Assembly: GCA_014843695.1 (NCBI GenBank)
Contig: CM026403.1
Location: forward strand, 10,905,611-10,969,610
Direction: 5' to 3'
Source of the DNA: Archivesica marissinica
Taxonomy: Eukaryota > Mollusca > Bivalvia > Venerida > Vesicomyidae
Length of the DNA stretch: 64,000 nt
In this document: positions 1 to 17,137 of the stretch, piece by piece
Position numbering within the stretch: position 1 is the first letter of the stretch
How the letters are laid out: each line of letters starts with the position of its first letter
Made by a program: the position numbers and the translations under genes
Notes under the pieces: model-generated
Databases searched by the model: none
What the model saw: only the letters and a program-made list of their open reading frames with translations
What the model was told of the DNA's origin: nothing

Positions 1-1510
1 TATCATACTTGACCCCCATAGAATACTAATCTATCATACTTGACCTCTCATAGAATACTAATCTATCACACTTGACCCATATAGAAAACTAATCTATCAT
101 ACTTGACCCTCATAGAATACTTATCTATCATACTTGACCTCCCATAGAATACTAATCTATCATACTTGACCTCTCATAGAATACTAATCTATCATACTTG
201 ACCTCCCATATAATACTAATCTATCATACTTGACCTCCCATAGAATACTACTTTATCATACTTGACCTCCCATAGAATACTAATCTATCAAACTTGACCT
301 CTCATAGAATACTAATCTATCATACTTGACATCCCATAGAATACTAATCTATCATACTTGACCTCTCATAGAATACTAATCTATCATACTTGACCTCCCA
401 TATAATACTAATCTATCATACTTGACCTCCCATAGAATACTACTTTATCATACTTGACCTCCCATAGAATACTAATCTATCAAACTTGACATCTCATAGA
501 ATACTAATCTATCATACTTGACATCCCATAGAATACTAATCTATCATACTTGACCTCCCATAGAATACTAATCTATCATACTTGACCTTTCATAGAACAC
601 TAATCTATCATACTTAACCTCTCATAGAACACTAATCTATCATAATTGACCTCCCATAGAATACTAATCTATCATACTTGACCTCCCATAGAAAACTAAT
701 CTATCATACTTGACCTCCCATAGAAAACTAATATATCATACTTGACCTCCCATTGAATACTAATCTATCATACTTGAACGCCATAGAATACTAATCTATC
801 ATACTTGACCTCTCATAGAATACTAATCTATCACACTTGACCCACATAGAAAACTAATCTATCATACTTGACCCTCATAGAATACTTATCTATCATACTT
901 GACCTCCCATAGAATACTAATCTATCATACTTGACCTCTCATAGAATACTAATATATCATACTTGACCTCCCATATAATACTAATCAATCATACTTGACC
1001 TCCCATAGAATACTACTTTATCATACTTGACATCCCATAGAATACTAATCTATCATACTTGACCTCCCATAGAATACTAATCTATCATACTTGACCTTTC
1101 ATAGAACACTAATCTATCATATTTGACCTCCAATAGAATACTAATCTATCAAACTTGACCTCTCATAGAATACTAATCTATCATACTTGACATCCCATAT
1201 AATACTAATATATCATACTTGACCTCTCATAGAATACTAATCTATCATACTTGACCTTTCATAGAACACTAATCTATCATACTTGACCTCTCATAGAACA
1301 CTAATCTATCATAATTGACCTCCCATAGAATACTAATCTATCATACTTGACCTCCCATAGAAAACTAATCTATCATACTTGACATCCCATAGAAAATTAA
1401 TCTATCATACTTGACCTCCAATAGAATACTATTTTATCATATTGACCTACCATAGAAAACTAATCTATCATTCTTGATCTCCCATAGAAAACTAATCTAT
1501 CATACTTGAC
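1..1510. repeat. 32-bp satellite array
   Basis: About 47 tandem copies of a 32-bp unit (tatcatacttgacc at one end, atagaatactaatc at the other), with single-base variants such as gacctcccat, gacctctcat and gaccctcat. It starts before the window. It is closely related to, and grades into, the 33/41-bp array that follows. Confidence 0.97.
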
Positions 1511-4500
1511 CTAACGTAGAACTACTAACTTATCACACTGCGATACTTGACCTAGCATAGAACTACTAACTTATCATACTTGACCTAGCATAGAACTACT
1601 AACTTATCATACTTGACCTAGCATAGAACTACTAACTTATCATACTTGACCTAGCATAGAACTGATAACTTATCACACTGCCATACTTGACCTAACATAG
1701 AACTACTAACTTATCACACTTCCATACTTGACCTAACATAGAACTACTAACTTATCACACTTCCATACTTGACCTAGCACAGAACTACTAACTTATCACA
1801 CTACCATACTTGACTAGCATAGAACTACTAACTTATCACACTTCCATACTGGACCTATCATAGAACTACTAACTTATCACACTGCCATACTTGACCTAGC
1901 ATAGAACTACTAACTTATCACACTACCATACCTGACCTAGCATAGAACTACTAACTTATCATACTTGACCTAACAAAGAACTACTAACTTATCACACTTC
2001 CATACTTGACCTAGCATAGAACTACAAACTTATCACACTACAATACTTGACCTAACATAGAACTACTAACTTATCACACTTCCATACTTGACCTATCATA
2101 GAACTATTAACTTATCTTACTTGACCTAGCATAGAACTACTAACTTATCATACTACCATACTTGACCTAACATAGAACTACTATCTTATCACACTACCAT
2201 TCTTCACCTAACATAGAACTACTAACTTATCACACTACCATACTTCACCTAACATAGAACTACTAACTTATCACACTGCCATACTTCACCTAACATAGAA
2301 CTACTAACTTATCACACTACCATGCTTGACCTAACATAGAACTACTAACTTATCACACTGCCATTCTTGACCTAACATAGAACTACTAACTTATCACACT
2401 GCCATACTTGACCTAACATAGAACTACTAACTTATCACACTGCCATACTTGACCTCCCATAGAACTACTAACTTATCACGCTTCCATACTTGACCTCACA
2501 TAGAACTACTAACTTATCACACTGCCATACTTGACCTCCCATAGAACTACTAACTTATCACACTTCCATACTTGACCTCCCATAGAACTACTAACTGATC
2601 ACACTGTCATACTTGACCTAACATAGAACTACTAACTTATCACACTGCCATACTTGACCTAACATAGAACTACTAACTTATCACACTGCCATACTTGACC
2701 TCCCATAGAACTACTAACTTATCACACTTCCATACTTGACCTCCCATAGAACTACTAACTTATAACACTGCCATACTTGACCTAGCATAGAACTACTAAC
2801 TTATCACACTACCATACTTGACCTAGCATAGAACTACTAACTTATCATACTTGACCTAACCTAGAACTACTAACTTATCACACTGCCATACTTGACCTAG
2901 CATAGAACTACTAACTTATCACACTGCCATACTTGACATAGCATAGAACTACTAACTTATCACACTGCCATACTTGACCTTCCATAGAACTACTAACTTA
3001 TCACAATTCCATACTTTACCTCCCATAGAATTACTAACTTATCACACTGCCATACTTGACCTCCCATAGAACTACTAACTTATCACACTTCCATACTTGA
3101 CCTCACATAGAACTACTAACTTATCACACTGCCATACTTGACCTCCCATAGAACTACTAACTTATCACACTTCCATACTTGACCTCCCATAGAACTACTA
3201 ACTTATCACACTGTCATACTTGACCTAACATAGAACTACTAACTTATCACACTGCCATACTTGACCTAACATAGAACTACTAACTTATCACACTGCCATA
3301 CTTGACCTAACATAGAACTACTAACTTATCACACTTCCATACTTGACCTCCCATAGAACTACTAACTTATCACACTGCCATACTTGACCTAACATAGAAC
3401 TACTAACTTATCACACTGCCATACTTGACCTAACATAGAACTACTAACTTATCACACTACCATACTTGACCTAACATAGAACTACTAACTTATCACACTG
3501 CCATACTTGACCTAACATAGAACTACTAACTTATCACACTACCATACTTGACCTAACATAGAACTACTATCTTATCACACTTCCATACTTGACCTAGCAT
3601 AGAACTACTAACTTATCACACTACCATACTTGACTAGCATAGAACTACTAATTTATCACACTTCCATACTGGACCTATCATAGAACTACTAACTTATCAC
3701 ACTGCCATACTTGACCTAGCATAGAACTACTAACTTATCACACTACCATACTTGACCTAGCATAGAACTACTAACTTATCATACTTGACCTAACATAGAA
3801 CTCTAACTTATCACACTTCCATACTTGACCTAGCATAGAACTACAAACTTATCACACTACAATACTTGACCTAACATAGAACTACTAACTTATCACACTT
3901 CCATACTTGACCTATCATAGAACTATTAACTTATCATACTTGACCTAGCATAGAACTACTAACTTATCATACTACCATACTTGACCTAACATAGAACTAC
4001 TAACTTATCACACTACCATACTTCACCTAACATAGAACTGCTAACTTATCACAATGCCATACTTCACCTAACATAGAACTACTAACTTATCACACTACCA
4101 TGCTTGACCTAACATAGAACTACTAACTTATCACACTGCCATTCTTGACCTAACATAGAACTACTAACTTATCACACTGCCATACTTGACCTAACATAGA
4201 ACTACTAACTTATCACACTGCCATACTTGACCTCCCATAGAACTACTAACTTATCACACTTCCATACTTGACCTCACATAGAACTACTAACTTATCACAC
4301 TGCCATACTTGACCTCCCATAGAACTACTAACTTATCACACTTCCATACTTGACCTCCCATAGAACTACTAACTTATCACACTGTCATACTTGACCTAAC
4401 ATAGAACTACTAACTTATCACACTGCCATACTTGACCTAACATAGAACTACTAACTTATCACACTGCCATACTTGACCTCCCATAGAACTACTAACTTAT

Positions 4501-7500
4501 CACACTTCCATACTTGACCTCCCATAGAACTACTAACTTATCACACTGCCATACTTGACCTAGCATAGAACTACTAACTTATCACACTACCATACTTGAC
4601 CTAGCATAGAACTACTAACTTATCATACTTGACCTAACATAGAACTACTAACTTATCACACTGCCATACTTGACCTAGCATAGAACTACTAACTTATCAC
4701 ACTGCCATACTTGACCTAGCATAGAACTACTAACTTATCACACTGCCATACTTGACCTTCCATAGAACTACTAACTTATCACACTTCCATACTTTACCTC
4801 CCATAGAATTACTAACTTATCACACTGCCATACTTGACCTCCCATAGAACTACTAACTTATCACACTGCCATACTTGACCTAGCATAGAACTACTAACTT
4901 ATCACACTTCCATACTTGACCTCCCATAAAACTACTAACTTATCACACTGCCATACTTGACCTCCCATAGAACTACTAACTTATCACACTGCCATACTTG
5001 ACCTAACATAGAACTACTAACTTATCACACTGCCATACTTGACCTAACATAGAACTACTAACTTATCACACTGCCATACTTGACCTCCCATAGAACTACT
5101 AACTTATCACACTGCCATACTTGACCTCGCATAGAACTACTAACTTATCACACTGCCATACTTGACCTTCCATAGAACTACTAACTTATCACACTGCCAT
5201 ACTTGACCTAGCATAGAACTACTAACTTATCACACTTCCATACTTGACCTCCCATAGAACTACTAACTTATCACACTGCCATACTTGACCTAGCATAGAA
5301 CTACTAACTTATCACACTACCATACTTGACCTAGCATAGAACTACTAACTTATCATACTTGACCTAACATAGAACTTCTAACTTATCACACTGCCATACT
5401 TGACCTAGCATAGAACTACTAACTTATCACACTGCCATACTTGACCTAGCATAGAACTACTAACTTATCACACTGCCATACTTGACCTTCCATAGAACTA
5501 CTAACTTATCACACTTCCATACTTGACCTCCCATAGAATTACTAACTTATCACACTGCCATACTTGACCTCCCATAGAACTACTAACTTATCACACTGCC
5601 ATACTTGACCTAGCATAGAACTACTAACTTATCACACTTCCATACTTGACCTATCAAGAACTACTAACTTATCATACTTGACCTAGCATAGAACTACTAA
5701 CTTATCCTACTCCATACTTGACCTAACATAGAACTACTATCTTATCACACTACCATACTTGACCTAACATAGAACTACTAACTTATCACACTGCCATACT
5801 TGACCTAGCATAGAACTACTACTATCATACTTGATACTTGCTACATAGAACTACTAACTTATCACACTTCCATACTTGACCTAACGTAGAACTACTAACT
5901 TATCACACTGCCATACTTAACCTAGCAAAGAACTACTAACTAATCATACTTGACCTACCATAGAACTACTAACTTATCACACTTCCATACTTGACCTCCC
6001 ATAGAACTACTAACTTATCACACTGCCATACTTGACCTAACATAGAACTACTAATTTATCACACTACCATACTTCACCTAACATAGAACTACTAACTTAT
6101 CACACTACCATACTTCACCTAACATAGAACTACTAACTTATCACACTGCCATACTTCACCTAACATAGAACTACTAACTTATCACACTACCATACTTGAC
6201 CTAACATATAACTACTAACTTATCACACTTCCATACTTGACCTCCCATAGAACTACTAACTTATAACACTGCCATACTTGACCAAGCATAGAACTACTAA
6301 CTTATCACACTACAATACTTGACCTAGCATAGAACTACTAACTTATCATACTTGACCTAACATAGAACTACTAACTTATCACACTGCCATACTTGACCTA
6401 GCATAGAACTACTAACTTATCACACTGCCATACTTGACCTAGCATAGAACTACTAACTTATCACACTGCCATACTTGACCTTCCGTAGAACTACTAACAT
6501 ATCACACTTCCATACTTTACCTCCCATATAATTACTAACTTATCACACTGCCATACTTGACCTCCCACAGAACTACTAACTTATCACACTGCCATACTTG
6601 ACCTAGCATAGAACTACTAACTTATCACACTTCCATACTTGACCTCCCATAAAACTACTAACTTATCACACTGCCATACTTGACCTCCCATAGAACTACT
6701 AACTTATCACACTGCCATACTTGACCTAACATAGAACTACTAACTTATCACACTGCCATACTTGACCTCCCATAGATCTACTAACTTATCACACTGCCAT
6801 ACTTGACCTCGCATAGAACTACTAACTTATCACACTGCCATACTTGACCTTCCATTGAACTACTAACTTATCACACTGCCATACTTGACCTAGCATAGAA
6901 CTACTAACTTATCACACTTCCATACTTGACCTCCCATAGAATTACTAACTTATTACACTGCCATACTTGACCTAGCATAGAACTACTAACTTATCACACT
7001 ACCATACCTGACCTAGCATAGAACTACTAACTTATCATACTTGACCTAACATAGAACTTCTAACTTATCACACTGCCATACTTGACCTAGCATAGAACTA
7101 CTATCTTATCACACTGCCATACTTGACCTAGCATAGAACTACTAACTTATCACACTGCCATACTTGACCTTCCATAGAACTACTAACTTATCACACTTCC
7201 ATACTTTAACTCCCATAGAATTACTAACTTATCACACTGCCATACTTGACCTCCCATAGAACTACTAACTTATCACACTGCCATACTTGACCTAGCATAG
7301 AACTACTAACTTATCACACTTCCATACTTGACCTATCACAGAACTACTAACTTATCATACTTGACCTAGCATAGAACTACTAACTTATCCTACTACCATA
7401 CTTGACCTAACATAGAACTACTATCTTATCACACTACCATACTTGACCTAACATAGAACTACTAACTTATCACACTGCCATACTTGACCTAGCATAGAAC

Positions 7501-10500
7501 TACTACTATCATACTTGACCTACATAGAACTACTAACTTATCACACTGCCATACTTGACCTAGCATAGAACTACTACTAATCATACTTGACCTACCATAG
7601 AACTACTAACTTATCACACTTCCATACTTGACCTCCCATAGAACTACTAACTTATCACACTGCCATACTTGACCTAACATAGAACTACTAATTTATCACA
7701 CTACCATACTTGACCTAACATAGAACTACTAACTTATCACACTACCATACTTCACCTAACATAGAACTACTAACTTATCACACTGCCATACTTGACCTAA
7801 CATAGAACTACTAACTTATCACACTACCATACTTGACCTAACATAGAACTACTAACTTATCACACTGCCATTCTTGACCTAACATAGAACTACTAACTTA
7901 TCACACTGCCATACTTGACCTAACATAGAACTACTAACTTATCACACTGCCATACTTGACCTCCCATAGAACTACTAACTTATCACACTTCCATACTTGA
8001 CCTCACATAGAACTACTAACTTATCACACTGCCATACTTGACCTCCCATAGAACTACTAACTTATCACACTGCCATACTTGACCTAACATAGAACTACTA
8101 ACTTATCACACTACCATACTTCACCTAACATAGAACTACAAACTTATCACACTGCCATACTTAACCTAACATAGAACTACTAACTTATCACACTACCATA
8201 CTTGACCTAACATAGAACTACTAACTTATCACACTGCCATTCTTGACCTAACATAGAACTACTAACTTATCACACTGCCATACTTGACCTAACATAGAAC
8301 TACTAACTTATCACACTGCCATACTTGACCTCCCATAGAACTACTAACTTATCACACTTCCATACTTGACCTCACATAGAACTACTAACTTATCACACTG
8401 CCATACTTGACTTCCCATAGAACTACTAACTTATCACACTGCCATTCTTGACCTAACATAGAACTACTAACTTATCACACTGCCATACTTGACCTAACAT
8501 AGAACTACTAACTTATCACACTGCCATACTTGACCTCCCATAGAACTACTAACTTATCACACTTCCATACTTGACCTCACATAGAACTACTAACTTATCA
8601 CACTGCCATACTTGACCTCCCATAGAACTACTAACTTATCACACTTCCATACTTGACCTCCCATAGAACTACTAACTGATCACACTGTCATACTTGACCT
8701 AACATAGAACTACTAACTTATCACACTGCCATACTTGACCTAACATAGAACTACTAACTTATCACACTGCCATACTTGACCTAGCATAGAACTACTAACT
8801 TATCACACTTCCATACTTGACCTCCCATAGAACTACTAACTTATCACACTGCCATACTTGACCTAACATAGAACTACTAACTTATCACACTGCCATACTT
8901 GACCTAACATAGAACTGCTAACTTATCACACTACCATACTTCACCTAAAATAGAACTACAAACAAATCACACTGCCATACTTCACCTAACATAGAACTAC
9001 TAACTTATCACACTAGCATACTTGACCTAACATAGAACTACTAACTTATCACACTGCCATTCTTGATCTAACATAGAACTACTAACTTATCACATTGACA
9101 TACTTGACCTCCCATAGAACTACTAACTTATCACACTGCCATACTTGACCTAGCATAGAACTACTAACTTATCACACTACCATACTTGACCTAGCATAGA
9201 ACGACTAACTTATCATACTTGACCTAACATAGAACTTCTAGCTTATCACACTTCCATACTTGACCTAGCATAGAAATAATATCTTATCACACTGCCATAA
9301 TTGACCTAGAATAGAACTACTAACTTATCACACTGCCATACTTGACCTTCCATAGAACTACTAACTTATCACACTTCCATACTTGACCTCCCATAGAACT
9401 ACTAACTTATCACACTGCCATACTTGACCTAACATAGAACTACAAACTTATCACACTGCCATACTTCACCTAACATAGAACAACTAAATTACCACACTAC
9501 CATGCTTGACCTAACATAGAACTACTAACTTATCAAACTGCCATACTTGACCTAACATAGAACTACTAACTTATCACACTGCCATACTTGACCTCCCATA
9601 GAACTACTAATTTATCACACTGCAATACTTGACCTCCCATATAACTACTAATTTATCACACTGCCATACTTGACCTCCCATAGAACTACTAACTTATCAC
9701 ACTGCCATACTTGACCTCCCATAGAATTACTAACTTATCACACTGCCATACTTGACCTCCCATAGAACTACTAACTTATCACACTGCCATACTTGACCTA
9801 ACATAGAACTACTAACTTATCACACTGCCATGCTTGGCCTAGCATAGAACTATTAACTTATCACACTGCCATACTTAACCTAGCAAAGAACTACTAACTT
9901 ATCACACTTCCATACTTGACCTCACATAGAACTACTAATTTATCACACTGCCATACTTGACTTCCCATAGAACTACTAACTTATCACACTGCCATACTTG
10001 ACCTAACATAGAACTACTAACTTATCACACTGCCATACTTGATCTCCCATAGAACTACTAACTTATCACACTTCCATACTTGACCTCACATAGAACTACT
10101 AACTTATCACACTGCCATACTTGACCTCCCATAGAACTACTAACTTATCACACTTCCATACTTGACCTCCCATAGAACTACTAACTGATCACACTGTCAT
10201 ACTTGACCTAACATAGAACTACTAACTTATCACACTGCCATACTTGACCTAACATAGAACTACTAACTTATCACACTGCCATACTTGACCTCCCATAGAA
10301 CTACTAACTTATCACACTTCCATACTTGACCTCCCATAGAACTACTAACTTATCACACTTCCATACTTGACCTCCCATAGAACTACTAACTTATCACACT
10401 ACCATACTTGACCTAGCATAGAACTACTAACTTATCACAGTACCATACTTGACCTAGCATAGAATTACTAACTTATCACACTTCCATACTTGACCTCCCA

Positions 10501-13500
10501 TAGAACTACTAACTTATCACACTTCCATACTTGACCTCACATAGAACTACTAATTTATCACACTGCCATACTTGACTTCCCATAGAACTACTAACTTATC
10601 ACACTGCCATTCTTGACCTAACATAGAACTACTAACTCATCACACTGCCATACTTGACCTAACATAGAACTACTAACTTATCACACTGCCATACTTGACC
10701 TAACATAGAACTACTAACTTATCACACTGACATACTTGACCTAGCATAGAACAACTAACTTATCACACTTCCATACTTGACCTCCCATAGAACTACTAAC
10801 TTATCACACTGCAATACTTGACCTCCCATAGAACTACTAACTTATCACACTGCCATACTTGACCTCCCATAGAACTACTAACTTATCACACTGCCATACT
10901 TGACCTCCCATAGAATTACTAACTTATCACACTGACATACTTGACCTCCCATAGAACTACTAACTTATCACACTGCTATACTTGACCTAACATAGAACTA
11001 CTAACTTATCACACTGCCATACTTGACCTCCCATAGAACTACTAACTTATCACACTGCCATACTTGACCTAGCATAGAACTACTAACTTATCACACTACC
11101 ATACTTGACCTGGCATAGAACTACTAACTTATCACACTGCCATGCATGACTTTCCATAGAACTACTAACTTATCACACTACCATACTTGACCTAGCATAG
11201 AACTACTAACTTATCACACTACCATACTTGACCTAGCATAGAATTACTAACTTATCACACTTCCATACTTGACCTCCCATAGAACTACTAACTTATCACA
11301 CTGCCATACTTGACCTAGCATAGAACTACTAACTTATCACACTGCCATACTTGACCTAGCATAGAACTACTAACTTATCACACTGCCATACTTGACCTCC
11401 GATAGAACTACTAACTTATCACACTGCCATGCTTGGCCTAGCATAGAACTATTAACTTATCACACTGCCATACTTAACCTAGCAAAGAACTACTAACTAA
11501 TCATACTTGACCTAACATAGAACTACTAACTTATCACACTTCCATACTTGACCTCCCATAGAACTACTAACTTATCACACTGCCTTACTTGACCTAACAT
11601 AGAACTACTAACTTATCACACTGCCATACTTGACCTAACATAGAACTACTAACTTATCACACTACCATACTTCACCTAACATAGAACTACAAACTTATCA
11701 CACTGCCATACTTCTGCTAACATAGAACTACTAACTTATCACACAGCCATTCTTGACCTAACATAGAACTACTAACTTATCACACTGCCATACTTGACCT
11801 AACATAGAACTACTAACTTATCACACTGCCAAACTTGACCTCCCATAGAACTACTAACTTATCACACTTCCATACTTGACCTCACATAGAAATACTAACT
11901 TATCACACTGCCATACTTGACTTCCCATAGAACTACTAACTTATCACACTGCCATTCTTGACCTAACATAGAACTACTAACTCATCATACTGCCATACTA
12001 GACCTAACATAGAACTACTAACTTATCACACTGCCATACTTGATCTCCCATAGAACTACTAACTTATCACACTTCCATACTTGACCTCACATAGAACTAC
12101 TAACTTATCACACTGCCATACTTGACCTCCCATAGAACTACTAACTTATCACACTTCCATACTTGACCTCCCATAGAACTACTAACTGATCACACTGTCA
12201 TACTTGACCTAACATAGAACTACTAACTTATCACACTGCCATACTTGACCTAACATAGAACTACTAACTTATCACACTGCCATACTTGACCTCCCATAGA
12301 ACTACTAACTTATCACACTTCCATACTTGACCTCCCATAGAACTACTAACTTATCACACTGCCATACTTGACCTAGCATAGAACTACTAACTTATCACAC
12401 TACCATACTTGACCTAGCATAGAACTACTAACTTATCATACTTGACCTAACATAGAACTTCTAACTTATCACACTCTCCATACTTGACCTAGCATAGAAC
12501 TACTATCTTATCACACTGCCATACTTGACCTAGAATAGAACTACTAACTTATCACATTGCCATACTTGACCTTCCATAGAACTACTAACTTATCACACTG
12601 CCATACTTGACCTTCCATAGAACTACTAACTTATCACACTTCCATACTTGACCTCCCATAGAACTACTAACTTATCACACTGCCATACTTGACCTAACAT
12701 AGAACTACTAACTTATCACACTGCCATACTTCACCTAACATAGAACAACTAAATTACCACACTACCATACTTGACCTAACATAGTACTACTAACTTATTA
12801 CACTGCCATTCTTGACCTAACATAGAACTACTAACTTATCACACTGCCATACTTGACCTCCCATAGAACTACTAACTTATCACACTGCAATACTTGACCT
12901 CCCATAGAACTACTAACTTATCACACTGCCATACTTGACCTCCCATAGAACTACTAACTTATCACACTGCCATACTTGACCTCCCATAGAACTACTAACT
13001 TATCACACTGCCATACTTGACCTAACATAGAACTACTAACTTATCACACTGCCATACTTGACCTAACATAGAACTACTAACTTATCACACTGCATACTTG
13101 ACCTAGCATAGAACTACTAACTTATCACACTTCCATACTTGACCTCCCATAGAACTACTAACTTATCACACTGCCATACTTGACCTCCCATAGAACTACT
13201 AACTTATCACACTGCCATACTTGACCTCCCATAGAACTACTAACTTATCACACTGCCATACTTGACCTCCCATAGAACTACTAACTTATCACACTGCCAT
13301 ACTTGACCTAGCATAGAACTACTAACTTATCACACTGCCATACTTGACCTCCCATAGAACTACTAACTTATCACACTGCCATACTTGACCTAACATAGAA
13401 CTACTAACTTATCACACTGCCATACTTGACCTCCCATAGAACTACTAACTTATCACACTGCCATACTTGACCTAGCATAGAACTACTAACTTATCACACT

Positions 13501-16137
13501 ACCATACTTGACCTGGCATAGAACTACTAACTTATCACACTGCCATGCATGACTTTCCATAGAACTACTAACTTATCACACTACCATACTTGACCTAGCA
13601 TAGAACTACTAACTTATCACACTACCATACTTGACCTAGCATAGAATTACTAACTTATCACACTTCCATACTTGACCTCCCATAGAACTACTAACTTATC
13701 ACACTGCCATACTTGACCTAGCATAGAACTACTAACTTATCACACTGCCATACTTGACCTAGCATAGAACTACTAACTTATCACACTGCCATACTTGACC
13801 TCCGATAGAACTACTAACTTATCACACTGCCATGCTTGGCCTAGCATAGAACTATTAACTTATCACACTGCCATACTTAACCTAGCAAAGAACTACTAAC
13901 TAATCATACTTGACCTAACATAGAACTACTAACTTATCACACTTCCATACTTGACCTCCCATAGAACTACTAACTTATCACACTGCCATACTTGACCTAA
14001 CATAGAACTACTAACTTATCACACTGCCATACTTGACCTAACATAGAACTACTAACTTATCACACTACCATACTTCACCTAACATAGAACTACAAACTTA
14101 TCACACTGCCATACTTCTGCTAACATAGAACTACTAACTTATCACACAGCCATTCTTGACCTAACATAGAACTACTAACTTATCACACTGCCATACTTGA
14201 CCTAACATAGAACTACTAACTTATCACACTGCCAAACTTGACCTCCCATAGAACTACTAACTTATCACACTTCCATACTTGACCTCACATAGAAATACTA
14301 ACTTATCACACTGCCATACTTGACTTCCCATAGAACTACTAACTTATCACACTGCCATTCTTGACCTAACATAGAACTACTAACTCATCACACTGCCATA
14401 CTAGACCTAACATAGAACTACTAACTTATCACACTGCCATACTTGATCTCCCATAGAACTACTAACTTATCACACTTCCATACTTGACCTCACATAGAAC
14501 TACTAACTTATCACACTGCCATACTTGACAACTTATCACACTGCCATACTTGACCTCCCATAGAACTACTAACTTATCACACTTCCATACTTGACCTCCC
14601 ATAGAACTACTAACTTATCACACTGCCATACTTGACCTAGCATAGAACTACTAACTTATCACACTACCATACTTGACCTAGCATAGAATTACTAACTTAT
14701 CACACTTCCATACTTGACCTCCCATAGAACTACTAACTTATCACACTGCCATACTTGACCTAACATAGAACTACTAACTTATCACACTGCCATACTTGAC
14801 CTCCCATAGAACTACTAACTTATCACACTGCCATACTTGACCTAGCATAGAACTACTAACTTATCACACTACCATACTTGACCTGGCATAGAACTACTAA
14901 CTTATCACACTGCCATGCATGACTTTCCATAGAACTACTAACTTATCACACTACCATACTTGACCTAGCATAGAACTACTAACTTATCACATTACCATAC
15001 TTGACCTAGCATAGAATTACTAACTTATCACACTTCCATACTTGACCTCCCATAGAACTACTAACTTATCACACTGCCATACTTGACCTAGCATAGAACT
15101 ACTAACTTATCACACTGCCATACTTGACCTAGCATAGAACTACTAACTTATCACACTGCCATACTTGACCTCCCATAGAACTACTAACTTATCACACTGC
15201 CATGCTTGGCTAGCAAGAACTATTAACTTATCACACTGCCATACTTACGACCTAACATAGCTACTAACTTACACACTTCCATACTTGACCTCCCATAGAA
15301 CTACTAACTTATCACACTGCCATACTTGACCTAACATAGAACTACTAACTTATCACACTGCCATACTTGACCTACCATAGAACTACTAACTTATCACACT
15401 TCCATACTTGACCTAACATAGAACTACTAACTTATCACACTGCCATACTTCTGCTAACATAGAACTACTAACTTATCACACTGCCATTCTTGACCTAACA
15501 TAGAACTACTAACTTATCACACTGCCATACTTGACCTAACATAGAACTACTAACTTATCACACTGCCATACTTGACCTACCATAGAACTACTAACTTATC
15601 ACACTTCCATACTTGACCTCACATAGAAATACTAACTTATCACACTGCCATACTTGACCTCCCATAGAACTACTAACTTATCACACTGCCATACTTGACC
15701 TAGCATAGAACTACTAACTTATCACACTGCCATACTTGACCTAGCATAGAACTACTAACTTATCACACTGCCATACTTGACCTCCCATAGAACTACTAAC
15801 TTATCACACTGCCATACTTGACCTCGCATAGAACTACTAACTTATCACACTGCCATACTTGACCTCCCATAGAACTACTAACTTATCACACTTCCATACT
15901 TGACCTCCCATAGAACTACTAACTTATCACACTGCCATACTTGACCTAACATAGAACTACTAACTTATCACACTGCCATACTTGACCTAACATAGAACTA
16001 CTAACTTATCACACTGCCATACTTGACCTCCCATAGAACTACTAACTTATCACACTTCCATACTTGACCTCCCATAGAACTACTAACTTATCACACTGCC
16101 ATACTTGACCTAGCATAGAACTACTAACTTATCACAC
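1511..16137. repeat. 33/41-bp satellite array, 14.6 kb
   Basis: About 350 tandem copies of a 41-bp unit (core acttgacctaacatagaac, then tactaacttatcacactgcc), with some 33-bp copies lacking an 8-bp segment (cacactgc-like). The core matches the 32-bp array at its left. Copies fall into subtypes by the bases after gacct (aac, agc, ccc, cac, tcc). Large blocks of copies are themselves duplicated. There is no open reading frame. The array is cut by the gap at its right end, so its true length is unknown. Confidence 0.97.
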
Positions 16138-17137
16138 NNNNNNNNNNNNNNNNNNNNNNNNNNNNNNNNNNNNNNNNNNNNNNNNNNNNNNNNNNNNNNN
16201 NNNNNNNNNNNNNNNNNNNNNNNNNNNNNNNNNNNNNNNNNNNNNNNNNNNNNNNNNNNNNNNNNNNNNNNNNNNNNNNNNNNNNNNNNNNNNNNNNNNN
16301 NNNNNNNNNNNNNNNNNNNNNNNNNNNNNNNNNNNNNNNNNNNNNNNNNNNNNNNNNNNNNNNNNNNNNNNNNNNNNNNNNNNNNNNNNNNNNNNNNNNN
16401 NNNNNNNNNNNNNNNNNNNNNNNNNNNNNNNNNNNNNNNNNNNNNNNNNNNNNNNNNNNNNNNNNNNNNNNNNNNNNNNNNNNNNNNNNNNNNNNNNNNN
16501 NNNNNNNNNNNNNNNNNNNNNNNNNNNNNNNNNNNNNNNNNNNNNNNNNNNNNNNNNNNNNNNNNNNNNNNNNNNNNNNNNNNNNNNNNNNNNNNNNNNN
16601 NNNNNNNNNNNNNNNNNNNNNNNNNNNNNNNNNNNNNNNNNNNNNNNNNNNNNNNNNNNNNNNNNNNNNNNNNNNNNNNNNNNNNNNNNNNNNNNNNNNN
16701 NNNNNNNNNNNNNNNNNNNNNNNNNNNNNNNNNNNNNNNNNNNNNNNNNNNNNNNNNNNNNNNNNNNNNNNNNNNNNNNNNNNNNNNNNNNNNNNNNNNN
16801 NNNNNNNNNNNNNNNNNNNNNNNNNNNNNNNNNNNNNNNNNNNNNNNNNNNNNNNNNNNNNNNNNNNNNNNNNNNNNNNNNNNNNNNNNNNNNNNNNNNN
16901 NNNNNNNNNNNNNNNNNNNNNNNNNNNNNNNNNNNNNNNNNNNNNNNNNNNNNNNNNNNNNNNNNNNNNNNNNNNNNNNNNNNNNNNNNNNNNNNNNNNN
17001 NNNNNNNNNNNNNNNNNNNNNNNNNNNNNNNNNNNNNNNNNNNNNNNNNNNNNNNNNNNNNNNNNNNNNNNNNNNNNNNNNNNNNNNNNNNNNNNNNNNN
17101 NNNNNNNNNNNNNNNNNNNNNNNNNNNNNNNNNNNNN
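16138..17137. other. Assembly gap, exactly 1,000 N
   Basis: One thousand N in a row. The round length suggests a placeholder of unknown true size. The 41-bp array enters on the left and a different 58-bp repeat leaves on the right, so unique sequence or exons may be lost here. Confidence 0.99.

Noticed and set aside
1..16137. CRISPR-like direct repeats
   Set aside because: The units are head-to-tail with no unique spacers, and the window is clearly eukaryotic.
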